Assembly (NCBI GenBank): GCA_033085395.1
Contig: JANQBS010000303.1
Coordinates: 1 to 42,429, forward strand
Direction: 5' to 3'
DNA from: Xanthoparmelia taractica
Taxonomy: Eukaryota > Ascomycota > Lecanoromycetes > Lecanorales > Parmeliaceae
Length of the DNA stretch: 42,429 bases
This document shows positions 12,761-24,779 of the stretch, piece after piece (position 1 is the stretch's first letter; each line of letters starts with the position of its first letter). The notes under the pieces were generated by a model, which saw only the letters and a program-made list of their open reading frames with translations, ran no database searches and was not told where the DNA came from. The position numbers and the translations under genes are program-made.

Positions 12761-12950
12761 TCTTCGTTACTAAGAAGGCTGCTATTATTCTCTTCGTTAC
12801 TAAGAAGACTACTATTATTCTATTTTTATTATCAAAAAGACTACTATTATTCTATTTCCGTTATTAAGAAGACTACTATTATTCTATTTTCGTTATTAAG
12901 AAGATTGCTATTATTCTATCTCCGTTATTAAGAAGACTACTATTAAGTCT
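12761..12950 (+). repeat. 30-32-bp tandem repeat in Gypsy B leader (6 units)
   Basis: Units start at about 12761, 12791, 12821, 12853, 12885 and 12917. The core is CGTTATTAAGAAGACTACTA. Gypsy A has a single unit at the matching place, so the array expanded in the lineage leading to B. It lies in the untranslated leader, ahead of gag. Confidence 0.85.
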
Positions 12951-13420
12951 ATTATCTTAACTTCGTTAGCTCTAAATTCTATCTCTCGAAATATTATTAT
13001 ATTAATCTTTCAAATAGACGAATTTCTATACTTCGAGCACGTCTTTATTAGTCTTATCTTCGATAATATTAAGTAATTTATTTTCGATATCGTTAAGATT
13101 AATTTTAGGCCTTCAGAGATTGCAAAAGAAATAGCTTTATTAGCCCGTGACGCACGTGTAAGAGCTCGTTCTATATCTATTAAGTTATCAAACTAATCTA
13201 CTAGCTAGGCACTTGATCGATTAATTTTTAGAGCTACTCTAACTAGATTTAAGACTAATATTTAGTTATTAAGAAGGTTAAGAGAATCTTCTTCTACTAA
13301 TAATATATCTCGTTCTTCGTCTTTAAAAAGTTCGATTACTAATAATTCTTCTGTTAGAAATTCTTCTATTATTAATTCTAACTCTAATAATTTAATTGGT
13401 TCGAACTCTATATCGAATTC

Positions 13421-13492
13421 TACTTTAAACTTAAGCACAAATCTTATTTTAAACTTAAGCACAAATCTTACTTCAAACTTAAGTATAAATTC
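13421..13492 (+). repeat. 24-bp in-frame repeat in Gypsy B gag (3 units)
   Basis: Units are at 13421-13444, 13445-13468 and 13469-13492, each a variant of TACTTTAAACTTAAGCACAA plus four bases. They encode an 8-residue repeat of the type TLNLSTNL. Gypsy A has only one unit (10557-10580). Confidence 0.85.
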
Positions 13493-14215
13493 TACTTCTA
13501 GAGGTATTTCAAATAATTTTAATATAACTAAAAATAACGATATTAATTAATAGAATATCGGCTTCTTATAGCAACAATAAACTGCTCTATAAGGCCTTTT
13601 GCGTAGCGTATCTGAATCGCCTGGTGAGTAAGAACCGTTAGAATAGAATAATATTAATGCTATAGTAGCATTAGTCGGTAGATGAAATGCTAATGATATG
13701 AGATTCTTTAATTCGATATATAAGGATAAGTCGATGGCTTTCGATGCTTCTTTATGAAGTATACATCAAAAGAGACTTACTTTCGGGATATATATTTGTT
13801 TTTGAAGTATGCTCGTAACGTAGCTAGCATTAAGAATAATAAGCTCGTTCGTACGAATCTCTGGACTTATTTTAAGGGGTTTATATTAAAGTAATAATTA
13901 AGTGAGCTTTTTAATAATAATAAGCGTCTTATAAAGCTCGAGAATAAACTAGATAAGTAAAAGAGAATACTTATCGAACGATTTAAGATATCTATTAATA
14001 TAATAATTAATTCGTTATTAAAGGAAAGATATATCTTAAGAGATGCTATTAGTAAAAGAGAGTCTCGGGAGTACGCATAAAAGATCTTACGTGCTTTAAA
14101 AGATATCGACTTAATTAGCGTCAAAAATTAGCTTGATATGATCTATAATAATTTGAATATTAAGCTAAGACGTGACTTAAGAAGGTTAAAAGATCGAACT
14201 ATCTTATATAATTTT

Positions 14216-14555
14216 CTTGAGGAGATAAATAATCTTAAACATAATTAATGAATCTATGCAAGTAAATATGATTCGAGAACGTAGAGATTTTCTGCGAGAT
14301 CTTCTTAGAATCGTTATTAAAATTAGAGTGATAATAATAGAGGTATTTCTAATTAGTATTAATCTCGTGTATAATAATAATTCTCTTAGCAAGTTTCTTA
14401 ATAATTTCGGCCTCAGAGTGCGGGTTTTAATAATTAATATTAGCGATCTTATTAATATAAGCAATTAACTTAGTTATTTCCTCATCAATATAATAGTTAA
14501 AATATTTATTTAAATTCGTAGCAAAACGCTTAGCAAATATCTCGTTAGCCTCTAT
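14216..14555. other. Segment present in Gypsy B gag, absent from A
   Basis: About 340 bp lies between sequences homologous to the two flanks of MITE U3 in Gypsy A. I found no terminal inverted repeats or target duplication, so a deletion in A near the U3 insertion is as likely as an insertion in B. Open frames on both strands here look like shadows of RIPped DNA. Confidence 0.6.
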
Positions 14556-15139
14556 AAATCGCCGCATCAAACGTATTAAATTCGATCTCGAATCGATCTT
14601 TATTTGATAGCTAGCAGCAGTAGTTTTTTTTAAGGCCAATTTAAGATTTTTAATAAAATTTTTCGTTAAGATTAATCTAAGACTTTTAGCAAAATCAAAG
14701 TAATCAAAGACCTTAATTTAATGCTACAAATCGTTTAAAGATAGCTACTTATTAAGTCTCTACTACTAATAAAAACGCTAAATATAACGAATAAGCTTAG
14801 AGTTCGAACTATTAAGAAGAAAATACTAATATCGAATACTCTTACTTTATAGGCGAAGATTAGTATAATAATAAGATATATTACAATTCTGAGTCTTCTA
14901 CACAGTCAAATAATAATTAGTTTGCCGACTTTATAAGAATCGAAATCTACTATCGAAACTATTAGAAATTCTTCTTATTTAAAATTAAGTTATATAGATA
15001 TTTACATATTAATTGCTTTGAAAAGCACGTTTATATCAACGAAGTGCTTATAGAGTCTTCTAACTTCGCTAATAAGTAACTTACAAAGTTAATTAACGAG
15101 TAATTAAAAATCGTTAAGTTCATCGCTTTTAATTAGGAT

Positions 15140-18100
15140 TTAAGAAATAATTTTACTTTTCGAAGTTAAACTTACGTTATAATTAAAGTTAAGCTCGATT
15201 CTACTAATTAAGAAGATAAGGTTTATATTAATATCGAATATAATATGAGCTTAATAGATAGATTATGATATTTTTAGCAGTGTTCGAATGTAGCTATCTT
15301 CAAAATAGCAATACCCTTACGAGTATATGAGATTAATGCTTCTAAGCACGAGACTTCGAAGTATATTACGTAAGATATCTATCTTTCTAAAATTAATAAT
15401 CAAGATCGAAAAGTGCTTATATATCTACGAAGAGAATTACATATTATCGATAACTTACGTGTTAAAATACTTATTAAAAATAATATTATTGGGCTCGAAG
15501 AGATCGTTATTGATATAGTTAATAAGAAAGCAAGGATTAATAGTTATAGCATTACGATTAATATCACTACTCGACCTCGAGACGAGTTTATTCGGAGAAA
15601 GATCTATATTAAATTATCTATTTTTATACCTTCGCACAGCGAGATGATTCTATTAATTAAGGAAATTAATCTATTTAACGATCGTGATTTCTTATTCGAG
15701 TTAATAATGTAGACGAATTTGATAATATTCGCTTATTTGATTAATTATATAATGACTAGAATTCTAATTAGAAATAAGTCTAATATATCTATTCAAATCT
15801 TAAAGAAATTAAGGCTTGGAAATATTCTCGAAATAAATTACGAAAACTACTTTTAAATTAACATCGAATCTAAATTCGCCTTAACGAAAATAGCTATGAA
15901 TTTAAGTATAAACTTAAGCTTAAATTAATTAACTCCCTTACTAGCTAAAGAAACTAAGCTATCAAATAAAGTTATAATTTTTAGAAACGTATAGACTAGA
16001 ACTATATTGGTCGATTTAGTTAACGAATTTTTATAGATTTAATAGAATATCGACTTTATTAAAGTGCTAATAGAGGAGTAAATAAAGCTTTTACTTAAAA
16101 ATAACTAATAAATTAAGATTAACGAAAAAGTTAAGATCTATTTCTTAAGTATACGAGATTAAGAAGTAATTAATAAAGTTTTTAATGAGTTACACGAACA
16201 GGGAAGGCTTAAATAAATCAAAGATTCTATATTCTTTTTCTATTCGATATTCATTATATAAAAAATACTATCTAATAATATTATTAAGAAAAGGCTAATA
16301 ATTAATATTCGAGGTTTAAATAACTTATTACTTCGAGATACATATTTAGTGCCTCTTCAATAGAATATAATTAAGATACTAACTAATTATAGTTTTATTT
16401 TAGTGATCGATGCTACTTTCTTTTTCTATTAATAGCGAGTATATTTAAACTATCGCTATATATAGACGATTATAAGTCACAGAGGTTAGGAAATCTTTAA
16501 TATTTCAATTATAAATTATATAAATTCGATTATCTATATTCAACGTCAAATTAATAAGATCTTACGATATATTCTTAACGTAAAAGTTTACGTTAATAAT
16601 GTGATTATAGGTGCTAGAATATTTCAGTAGCACTTGTAAGATCTTCGTTAACTGTTTAAGCTTTTCGTGAAATTTAATATTACTATTTCTTCTATAAAAG
16701 TCTTTTTAAGATATTCGAACGTTAATTTGCTAGATAGAAAAGTTAACTCTTTCGACTTAATTTCTTTAGAAGATAAGCTTAAAGCTATTTCGAATTTATA
16801 GTATTTCAGCACCTTAAGAGAACTCGAATACTACTTAAGATTAATTAGCTATCTGCGTTAATACGTTTATTTTTATGTATAGCTGATATAGCTCTTATAG
16901 GATCTTAAAATACTACTTCTAAAGAAAGCATCGAACTCTAAATATTAGCGAAAACAACACTCTTTTAGAATAAAACTATCTATAGCTTCAGAGAAGCAAT
17001 TAGCTTCTTTTCAGCTTCTTTAAGAAACACTATCTTAGTCTATAATTCTAATATATTTTAATAATACTCGAACTTTATAAATTAACTTAGATGTCTCAAA
17101 GAAGTTTAATTTTAAGGCGATAATCTTTTATATTAAATTAGATGCTTATATTAAATTAAATATATAGAAGAGCAAATAACCCTCTCGTATAGAGATGGAG
17201 TCTATTCTTTTTTTATTAAGACTTTTAATTATAGTAGAAAGAAATTACTAGTCTATAGAATTAAAGATTACTAACCTTATTTGATATCTAAAGAAAATAA
17301 GATATATAATCAAATCTTTAAAGTATTCTATAAGAATATAGATCGATTATTCTATAATCATTAATATTATAAAGTAAAACTCGATTGTTTCAATTATATT
17401 AATAATACGAATAAACGTTCGTTTGATTCGGGCTATCTAATTCTTAAGGTAGTTCAATCTAGCTATCTCTCACAAACCTAATAAAGAGTATATTATATCT
17501 AATGCTCTTTCAAGGCTTGCAAGTCTAAACAAAGATAATTCGCTACCTTATCATTATTCGAAATTAAATACTCTTTTTACTACAAGTTTAATAAAGATAA
17601 GTACTTTATTTCATGAGAAGTATATTTAAGACTATCAAGAAGATAATTATTGAAAAAGAATTTCTATATAGCTCGATATTAATAATAGTCTAGCTAGCGA
17701 GAACGTAATATCTTTGTCTTTCGTCCGAGGAAAGTATCTTCTTGCTATTAACGTTAACTTCTATTTTTCGCCTTAATTAAAAGCGAAAGAGAATTAATAG
17801 AGAAGTCTCGCTAAAGGGAATTAACAATAAGAATAGTAAAGTCGCACTTATAAAGATCTTATCTTTCATATTAACAGAACTATTAATTAATAACGACTTT
17901 ATATTCCTTTTTTACTAATAAAAGATATTCTTACTTTAATATATAAGGAAGGATATTCTGGCTTTCAGAGATATTATAAAATCGTTACCTTATTCTAATA
18001 TATTCATGAAATTACAAGGCACTTACGAGACTTTATTCGATATTATTTAGAGTGTTTAGCGCTACAGATAAGGAGGCACGCACCTTACGATAGTCTGCAG

Positions 18101-19215
18101 TTAATTTCATCTTCGCTCGTGTCTTTTTATACTCTAACGATTAATTTTATTCTAATATTATCTCTATTAAATAGGTTAAATTGCATTATATCTATTACTT
18201 GCAAGTTTATAAAAGTTATTTAATTAATCTCTAATAAGTTAACTTAAAAAGTATCTAATTAAGCAAAGATACTTTTAAATCGACTTGATATTATTAATTA
18301 AGGAATTTTAAAGGCCATTATTAGCGATCGAGATAGGAAATTTCTTTCGGAGCTCTGGAAATCGCTTTTCAAGTTGTTGAAGGTTTCTCTACTTTATTCG
18401 ATAGTCTATTATTCATAAATTAATAATGCGAGCGAACGCACTAATTAGACTGCTGAGATAGCATTAAGATATTTCGTATATACCCTTAATAGACCTTCTT
18501 TATAATCGAAAGTGCTATCACGAATATAGACTTTCTTAAATAACTCCGCCTCTTCGAGGATTGAGATTACGCTAAGCGAAGTAATCTATGATTTTACTTC
18601 AAATAGACCTTTAAATTTACTTCGTTTGTTAGTCAAAATCGATTACGTCTCTACACGAATTATAATTAAAGATATTATCAATTTTGCTTAGATATTTAAT
18701 AAATTTCACTACGATAGAAAGTATTAATTAATATTTCTTAGGGTGAGAGAATAGACACTTCTTCGATTGCATAAAGGCTATAAGATCTTATCTATCCTCG
18801 ATATTATTAATAAGCTAATATAATAATATATTAATTCTTTTTAGATAATGAATAGAATAGATAGACTTATCTATAGGCTTGCTATTTCTACGGAATAAAG
18901 AGTTTATCCTATCTTTACAATAGCATAATTAAAGCCTTATTCTACGTCAGAGAACGATTCTTTTTAACGCCCTCGGCCTTAATATATCTCGCCTATTTCT
19001 ATTAATAATAATAGTACTATTAATTTAGAAATCGAACGACTTTTCAATAAACGAATCATTAAGAAAAAACGTAATTTAATTATAGAATATCTAGTGAAAT
19101 AAAAGAAATATGGTCCTAAATATAATCAATAATATAACATTAAGGATCTTAATAACGCTCCTAAGTTAGTAAAGAAATATAAGGAGGAAGCAGCTAGAAT
19201 TCGAGCTGTTATACC
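15140..19215 (+). pseudogene. pol: Gypsy B pol remnant: protease-RT-RNase H-integrase-chromodomain
   Basis: This is a single frame with RIP stops mostly at Gln/Trp codons. Protease: the expected catalytic DTG is read as NIE at 15230-15238, followed by MSLIDR and an open stretch at 15413-15712. RT: about 16200-16760, with VISHRG-like and YIQRQINKILR strings; the YVDD box is YVNN at 16589-16600. RNase H and connection: about 16900-17560, including SKKFNFKA and HKPNKEYIISNALSRLASL. Integrase: about 17900-18900; the zinc-finger region has lost a Cys to Tyr, TIDFI reads TINFI, ISDRDRKF is intact at 18320-18343, and ASERTN then a stop replaces the NQT motif. Chromodomain: 19025-19215, EIERLFNKRIIKKKRN. 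All motif anchors share one reading frame, so damage is by substitution. The domain order fits fungal Ty3/Gypsy chromoviruses. Confidence 0.92.
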
Positions 19216-19664
19216 TATATCTCCGCCTCCTTAGCCGAACCCCATAAAAGAAAGAGATCGCCCCAGAAAACATAATATCGCTACTCCATTAATGCCTTTG
19301 TGAGCAAGTAAAAGATATCAAACACACTGCATACCATAGCAACACTACATCTACTCACCTCACAGCTGCATTTAAGCGTTTAACGAGTATTATCGATCGA
19401 GAAATAATTCTCCTCTACTCGATAACGATTATATAACTATTATTGTTAATTTACTACTCGATGTTTATGTATTAACTAATATTCTAACTAACATTCTAAC
19501 TATATAATTTGATCGTCGAAAAGACCTCACTATTACTATCGAAGGGATCTTACTATCACTAACTTCCCGCCAATTTCAGTATACTATCACTCGTTTTTTT
19601 TATATATATTAATATATATATAGCCAGCGAGGTCGCTCGCTTTTTCTTCTATTTCGGTGGATGC
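19216..19664 (+). other. Gypsy B 3' untranslated region with conserved hairpin
   Basis: This is the non-coding tail between the chromodomain and the 3' LTR. A hairpin GCGAG-GTCG-CTCGC lies at 19627-19640. The 38 bases from this hairpin to the LTR are identical to those before A's 3' LTR (24175-24212), although the rest of the tail differs by many RIP changes. The final TTTCGGTGGATGC is a weak candidate for the polypurine tract. A short TA-rich tract sits at 19600-19620. Confidence 0.6.
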
Positions 19665-19833
19665 TGTCACGAAATCGCACTTGCCAAGCCAATCAAGATC
19701 GGCTAAGGCAAGTGCTTGGCTAAGGGAAAGTGCTTGGCTGGCCCTGACTTAGATAGAATTTTCCAACTTAGAATAATTAAGAATTACACACTCAATTGAC
19801 TGACTGTTTGAATACACCCCCTTTGCTGTTACA
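19665..19833 (+). repeat. Gypsy B 3' LTR
   Basis: 169 bp, TGTCACG to TGTTACA, nearly identical to the 5' LTR (12170-12338); differences are mostly C/T and G/A. It is followed at once by the right-hand AGAAT duplication (19834-19838). Confidence 0.92.
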
Positions 19834-19838
19834 AGAAT
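19834..19838 (+). repeat. 5-bp target duplication of Gypsy B (right)
   Basis: AGAAT, identical to 12165-12169. Gypsy A sequence resumes here. Confidence 0.92.
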
Positions 19839-22800
19839 TTAAAAAATAATTTTATTTTTCGAAGTTAAACTTACGCTATAATTGAAGTTAAATTCGATTC
19901 TATTAATTAAGAGAATAAAGTTTATATTAATATCGAATATAGTGTAAGTTTAATAGATAGATTATAATATTCTTAGTAGTATTTAAATATAATTATTTTT
20001 AAAATAGTAATATTTTTACGAGTACGTGAGATTAATGCTTTTAATTATAAGACTTCGAAGTATATTACGTAAGATATCTATTCTTTTAAAATTAATAATT
20101 AAGATTAAAAAGTACTTATATATCTACGTAAAGAATTATATATTATTAATAATTTATATATTAAAATACTTATTAAAAATAATATTATTAAGTCTAAAGA
20201 AATTATTATTAATATAATTAATAAAAAAAATAAGAATTAATAATTATAGAATTACGATTAATATTACTACTCGATCTCGAGGCGAGTTTATTCGAAGAAA
20301 GGTTTATATTAAATTATTTATTTTCGTATCTTCGCATAGCGAGATAATTCAATTATTAAGAAAATTAATTTATTTAACGATTCTAATTTTCTATCTAAAT
20401 TAATAATATAAACGAATTTAATAATATTCGCTTATTTAATTAATTATATAATAACTAGAATTCTAATTTAAAATAGGTTTAATATATCTATTTAAATTTC
20501 AAGGAAATTAAGACTTAAAAATATTCTCGAAATAAATTACTAAAATTACTTTTAAATTAATATCGAATCTAAATTTATTTTAATGAAAATAATTATAAAT
20601 TTAAGTATAGACTTAAGCTTAAATTAATTAACTCTCTTATTAATTAAAGAAAATAAGCTATTAAATAAAATTATAATTTTTAAGAATATATAGACTAAAA
20701 CTATATTAATCGATCTAATTAACGAATTTTTCTAGATTTAATAAAATGTCGACTTTATTAAAGTATTAAAAGAGAAATAAATAAGGTTTTTATTAAAGAA
20801 TTATTAATAAATTAAGATTAATAAAAAAGTTAAAATTTATTTCTTAGGCGTACGAGATCGAGAGATAATTAATAAAGTCTTTAATAAGCTATATAAATAA
20901 GAAAGACTTAAATAAATTAAAGATTCTATATTTTTCTTCTATTCGATATTCGTAATATAAAAAATATTATTTAATAATATTATTAAGAAAAGATCGATAA
21001 TTAATATTTAGAAATTAAATAACTTATTACTTTAAGATATATATCTAATATCTCTTTAATAGAATATAATTAAAATGCTAATTAATTGTAATTTTATTTT
21101 GATAATCGATACTACTTCGTTTTTTTATTAATAATAAGTATATTTATATTATCGCTATATATAGACTATTATAAGTTATAGAAATTAAGAAATCTTTAAT
21201 GTTTTAATTATAAGTTATATAGATTTAATTATTTATATTTAACGCTAAATTAATAAGATTTTACGATATATTCTTAACGTAAAAGCTTATGTTAATAATA
21301 TATTTACGAATACTAGAATATTTTAATAGCACTTATAAGATCTTCGTTAGCTATTTAAGCTTTTCGTAAGATTTAACGTTATTATTTCTTCTATAAAAGT
21401 CTTTCTAGAATATTCGAACGTTAATTTATTAGATAGAAAAGTTAATTCTTTCGACTTGATTTTATTAGAAGATAAGCTTACTATCTCGAACTTATAATAT
21501 TCCAGCACTTTGGGAGAACTCGAACACTACCTGAAATTGACTATTTGCGTTAATACGTTTATTTCTATATATAATTAATATAGTCCTTATAGAATCTTAA
21601 AATACTACTTCTTAAGAAAGCATCGAATTTTAAACGTTAACGAAAATAACACTCTTTTGAAATAAAGCTATCTATAGCGTTAAAGAAGCAATTAACATCT
21701 TTTTAGCTTCTTTAAGAAGCACTATCTTAATTAACGATTTTAGTATATTCTAATAATACTCGAACCTTATAAGTTAATTTAAATATATTAAAGAAGTTTA
21801 ATTTTAAGATAATAGTCTTTTATATTAAATTAAATATATATAAAAGCAAGAATAAATAATCTTCTAGTGTAGAAACGAAGTTTATTCTTTTTTTATTAAG
21901 ACTTTTAATTATAATAAAAAGAAATTATTAATCTATAAAATTAAAGATTATTAGTCTTATTCGATATCTAAAGAAAATAAGATATATAATCGAATCTTTA
22001 AAGTATTCTATAAGAATATAGATCGACTATTCTATTATTATTATTATTATGAAGTAAAATTCGATTATTTTAATTATATTAATAATGCGAATAAATATTC
22101 GCTTAATTCGAGCTACTTAATTCTTAAGATAGTTTAATCTAGTTATTTCTTATAAATCTAATTAAAAATATATTATATCTAATGCTCTATTAAGGCTTAT
22201 AGGTCTAAATAAGAATAATTCGCTATTTTATTATTATTCGAAGTTAAATACTTTTTATATTATAAGTTTAATAGAATTAAATACTTTATTTTATAAGTGC
22301 ATTTAAGACTATTAACAAGATAATTATTAAAAAAGAATTTCTATATAGCTCGATATTAATAATAGTCTAGCTAGCGAGAACGTAGTATCTTTATCGTTTG
22401 TGCGGAGAAAGCATCTCTTTGCTATCGATGTTAATTCTTAAATTTCGTCTCGATCAAAAGAGAATTAATAGTAAAAATAATAAAGTCTCACTTACGAAGT
22501 ATAGCGAGATCTTATATTTTATATTAATAGAATTACTAATTAATAACGACTTTATATTTCTTTCTTGCTAATAAAAAATATTCTTACTTTAATATATAAA
22601 GAAGAATATTCTAGCTTTTAGAGATACTATAAAATTATTACTTTATTCTAATATATTTATGAAATTATAAAGTATTTATAAGACTTTATTTAATAATATT
22701 CGAAGTATTTAATTCTATAGATAAAGAGGCACGTATCTTACGATAGCTTATAGCTAATTTTATCTCCGTTCGTGTCTTTTCACACGCTAATTATTAACTT

Positions 22801-23870
22801 TATTTTAATATTATCTCTCTTAAATTATAAATTAAATTAAACTATATTTATTATTTATAAATTTATAAAAGTTATTTAATTAATCTTTAATAAATTAATT
22901 TAAAAAATATCTAATTAAATAAAAATATTTTTAAATTAACTTAATATTATTAATTAGAGAATTTTAAAAATTATTATTAGCGATTAAGATAGAAAATTTC
23001 TTTCGAAGCTTTAAGAATCTCTTTTTAAACTATTAAAGATTTCTCTACTTTATTTAATAATCTATTATTCGTAAATTTAATAATATAAGCGAACGCACTA
23101 ATTAGACTATTAAGATAGCTTTAAAATACTTCGTTTATACTCTTAATAAATCTTCTCTATAATCGAAAATTCTATTATAAATATAAATATTTTTAAATAA
23201 CTTTATCTCTTTTAAGACTATATTAAGCGAAGTAATATATAATTTTACTTTAAATAGATCTTTAAATTTACTTCGTTTATTAATTAAAATTAATTATATC
23301 TTTATATAAATTATAGCTAAAGATATTATCGATTTTATTTAAATATTTAATAAATTTTATTACGATAGAAATTATTAATTAATATTTCTTAGAGTGAGAG
23401 AATAAACACTTCTTTAATTATATAAAGACTATAAGATTCTCTCTACTCTTAATATTATTAATAAGCTATTATAATAATATATCGATTTTTTTTAGATAAT
23501 AAATAGAATAAATAGACTTACTTATAAACTTACTATTTCTATAGAATAAAGATTTTATCTCGTCTGTATAATAGTATAATTAAAGTCTTATTCTACGTTA
23601 TAAAACGATTCTTTTTAACGCTCTCGACCTTAATATATCTCGCTTATTTCTATTAATAATAATAATATTATTAATTTAAAAATCGAACGACTTCTTAATA
23701 AAAGACTTATTAAGAAGAAACGTAATTTAACTATAGAATATCTAATAAGATAAAATAAATACGATTCTAAATATAATTAGTAATATAACATTAAGGATTT
23801 TAATAATACTTCTAAGTTGGTGAAGAAATATAATGAGAAAGTAGCTAGAATTCGAGCTGTTACACCTACG
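19839..23870 (+). pseudogene. pol: Gypsy A pol remnant (3' part of the split element)
   Basis: This is the continuation of Gypsy A after the B insertion and aligns along its whole length with 15137-19215. The protease DTG is NIE at 19929-19937, the same three substitutions as in B. The RT YVDD is YVNN at 21288-21299. The integrase catalytic segment near 22976-23000 has an added stop (ISD then TAA). The chromodomain region is at about 23680-23860. Protease and RT share a frame, but the integrase anchor (22982) is in another frame and the chromodomain returns to the first, so indels have accumulated. TpA replacement is much heavier than in B. It is a long-dead copy. Confidence 0.88.
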
Positions 23871-24212
23871 ATTGCATTCACTTTCTTATCTTCGTCTTCT
23901 CAGCCAAACTTGCTCGCAAAAAGAAGAGATCGTTCTCGAAAGTAATTCGAATAACACTCACGCTGCATTTAAACGTTTAACGAGTATTATCGATCGAGAA
24001 TTAATTCTTCTCTACTCGATAACGTTTATATTATTTATATATTAATTAATATTCTAACTAATATTCTAACTATATAATTTAACCGTCGAAAAGACCTCAC
24101 TGCTACTAATTTCCCGTCAATTTCAGTATGCTGCCATGGTTTTTCTGTATACTTCTACATGTACATAGCAGTAAGCGAGGTCGCTCGCTTTTTCTTCTAT
24201 TTCGGTGGATGC
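23871..24212 (+). other. Gypsy A 3' untranslated region with conserved hairpin
   Basis: This is the homologue of 19216-19664, shortened by small deletions. The hairpin GCGAG-GTCG-CTCGC is at 24175-24188 and the following bases up to the LTR are identical to those in B. A minus-strand open frame that crosses from here into the LTR and the inserted transposon is not a gene. Confidence 0.6.
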
Positions 24213-24254
24213 TGTCACGAAACGCACTTGCCAAGCCTATCAAGAAATCGGCTA

Positions 24255-24309
24255 TACGTATTCCCTGAGATATGCAACTCCCTGGGATATGCAACATTAG
24301 GGTTAGGGC
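24255..24309 (+). repeat. Left TIR of the 3.4-kb transposon
   Basis: This is a 55-bp terminal inverted repeat. It contains a direct repeat of CCCTGRGATATGCAAC (two adjacent copies), which is the kind of arrangement expected for transposase-binding sites, and then TTAGGGTTAGGG at 24297-24308. It matches the right TIR at 51 of 55 positions. Confidence 0.9.
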
Positions 24310-24779
24310 TAACATTATCAAAATGTTAATATATAATCAAAACTCTATAACAACTTAGTATTATTATAATATATAATATTTCTTCTTTATTGCTAGTAAG
24401 TGAGAATCTAAATTATCGTTTTCTAGATCTTATTAGTTTTTTAATTCGTGAAAATATTATTAATACGTCTTTTTCTTCTTTATCTTCTTCTTTCTTTTTT
24501 TATTATTATTCTTTTTCTATTACTTTCGTCTCTTTTATTTCTTTTATCTCTTCTATCGCGCTATTCTCGCTATAATAAGACTTAAGATAAGATTTAAAAT
24601 AGAATTTGTGAAATCTAAGATAAAGAAAGTATTATTAATATTAGTGAGCCTAATGTAATAGATACGTTTATTATTCTTTTAATTGGATTTCTATCTCTCT
24701 TTGTATCTTTAAATAAATATAATTCGAAATATAATAATCTCTTAAAGTTCTTTTGAAATTACTTAATAATAAGATCTTT

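Larger units (their letters stand above)
12980..15140 (+). pseudogene. gag: Gypsy B gag remnant
   Basis: This is the region between the leader and the protease, expected to encode the capsid/nucleocapsid polyprotein. The plus strand keeps recognisable uninterrupted runs such as IAKEIALLARDARVRARSIS near 13115-13175. RIP stops interrupt the frame elsewhere. A Ser/Asn-rich, low-complexity stretch follows at about 13290-13500 and includes three in-frame 8-residue repeats. I see no CCHC zinc knuckle, but TGT/TGC codons are prime RIP targets. Minus-strand open frames across here (for example 14427-14639) are shadows. The gag identity rests on position and on alignment with Gypsy A, not on a diagnostic motif. 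Start and end are approximate. Confidence 0.6.
12170..19833 (+). mobile_element. Ty3/Gypsy LTR retrotransposon B (complete, RIP-inactivated)
   Basis: This is a full-length element with LTRs of 169 bp at each end and a perfect AGAAT target duplication. It has a leader, gag and a pol reading protease, RT, RNase H, integrase and chromodomain in one frame. It belongs to the same family as A, into which it inserted. Mutation is almost entirely C-to-T/G-to-A; the pol frame shows no net indel from the protease motif (15230) to the chromodomain (19028). It is less mutated than A and so probably younger. It is not functional: catalytic codons of protease, RT and integrase are changed. Confidence 0.93.

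Noticed and set aside
14204..14639. Minus-strand open frames in Gypsy B gag.
   Set aside because: They lie antisense to a coherent plus-strand gag-pol. RIP creates stops in the sense frame and leaves antisense frames open by chance.
24106..24321. Minus-strand open frame across the Gypsy A 3' end and the inserted transposon.
   Set aside because: It spans an LTR boundary and a transposon TIR, so it cannot be an ancestral gene.
24390..24575. Plus-strand open frame rich in Ser and Phe within the 3.4-kb transposon.
   Set aside because: Low-complexity pyrimidine-rich tract in a different frame from the long quasi-open frame; no domain.
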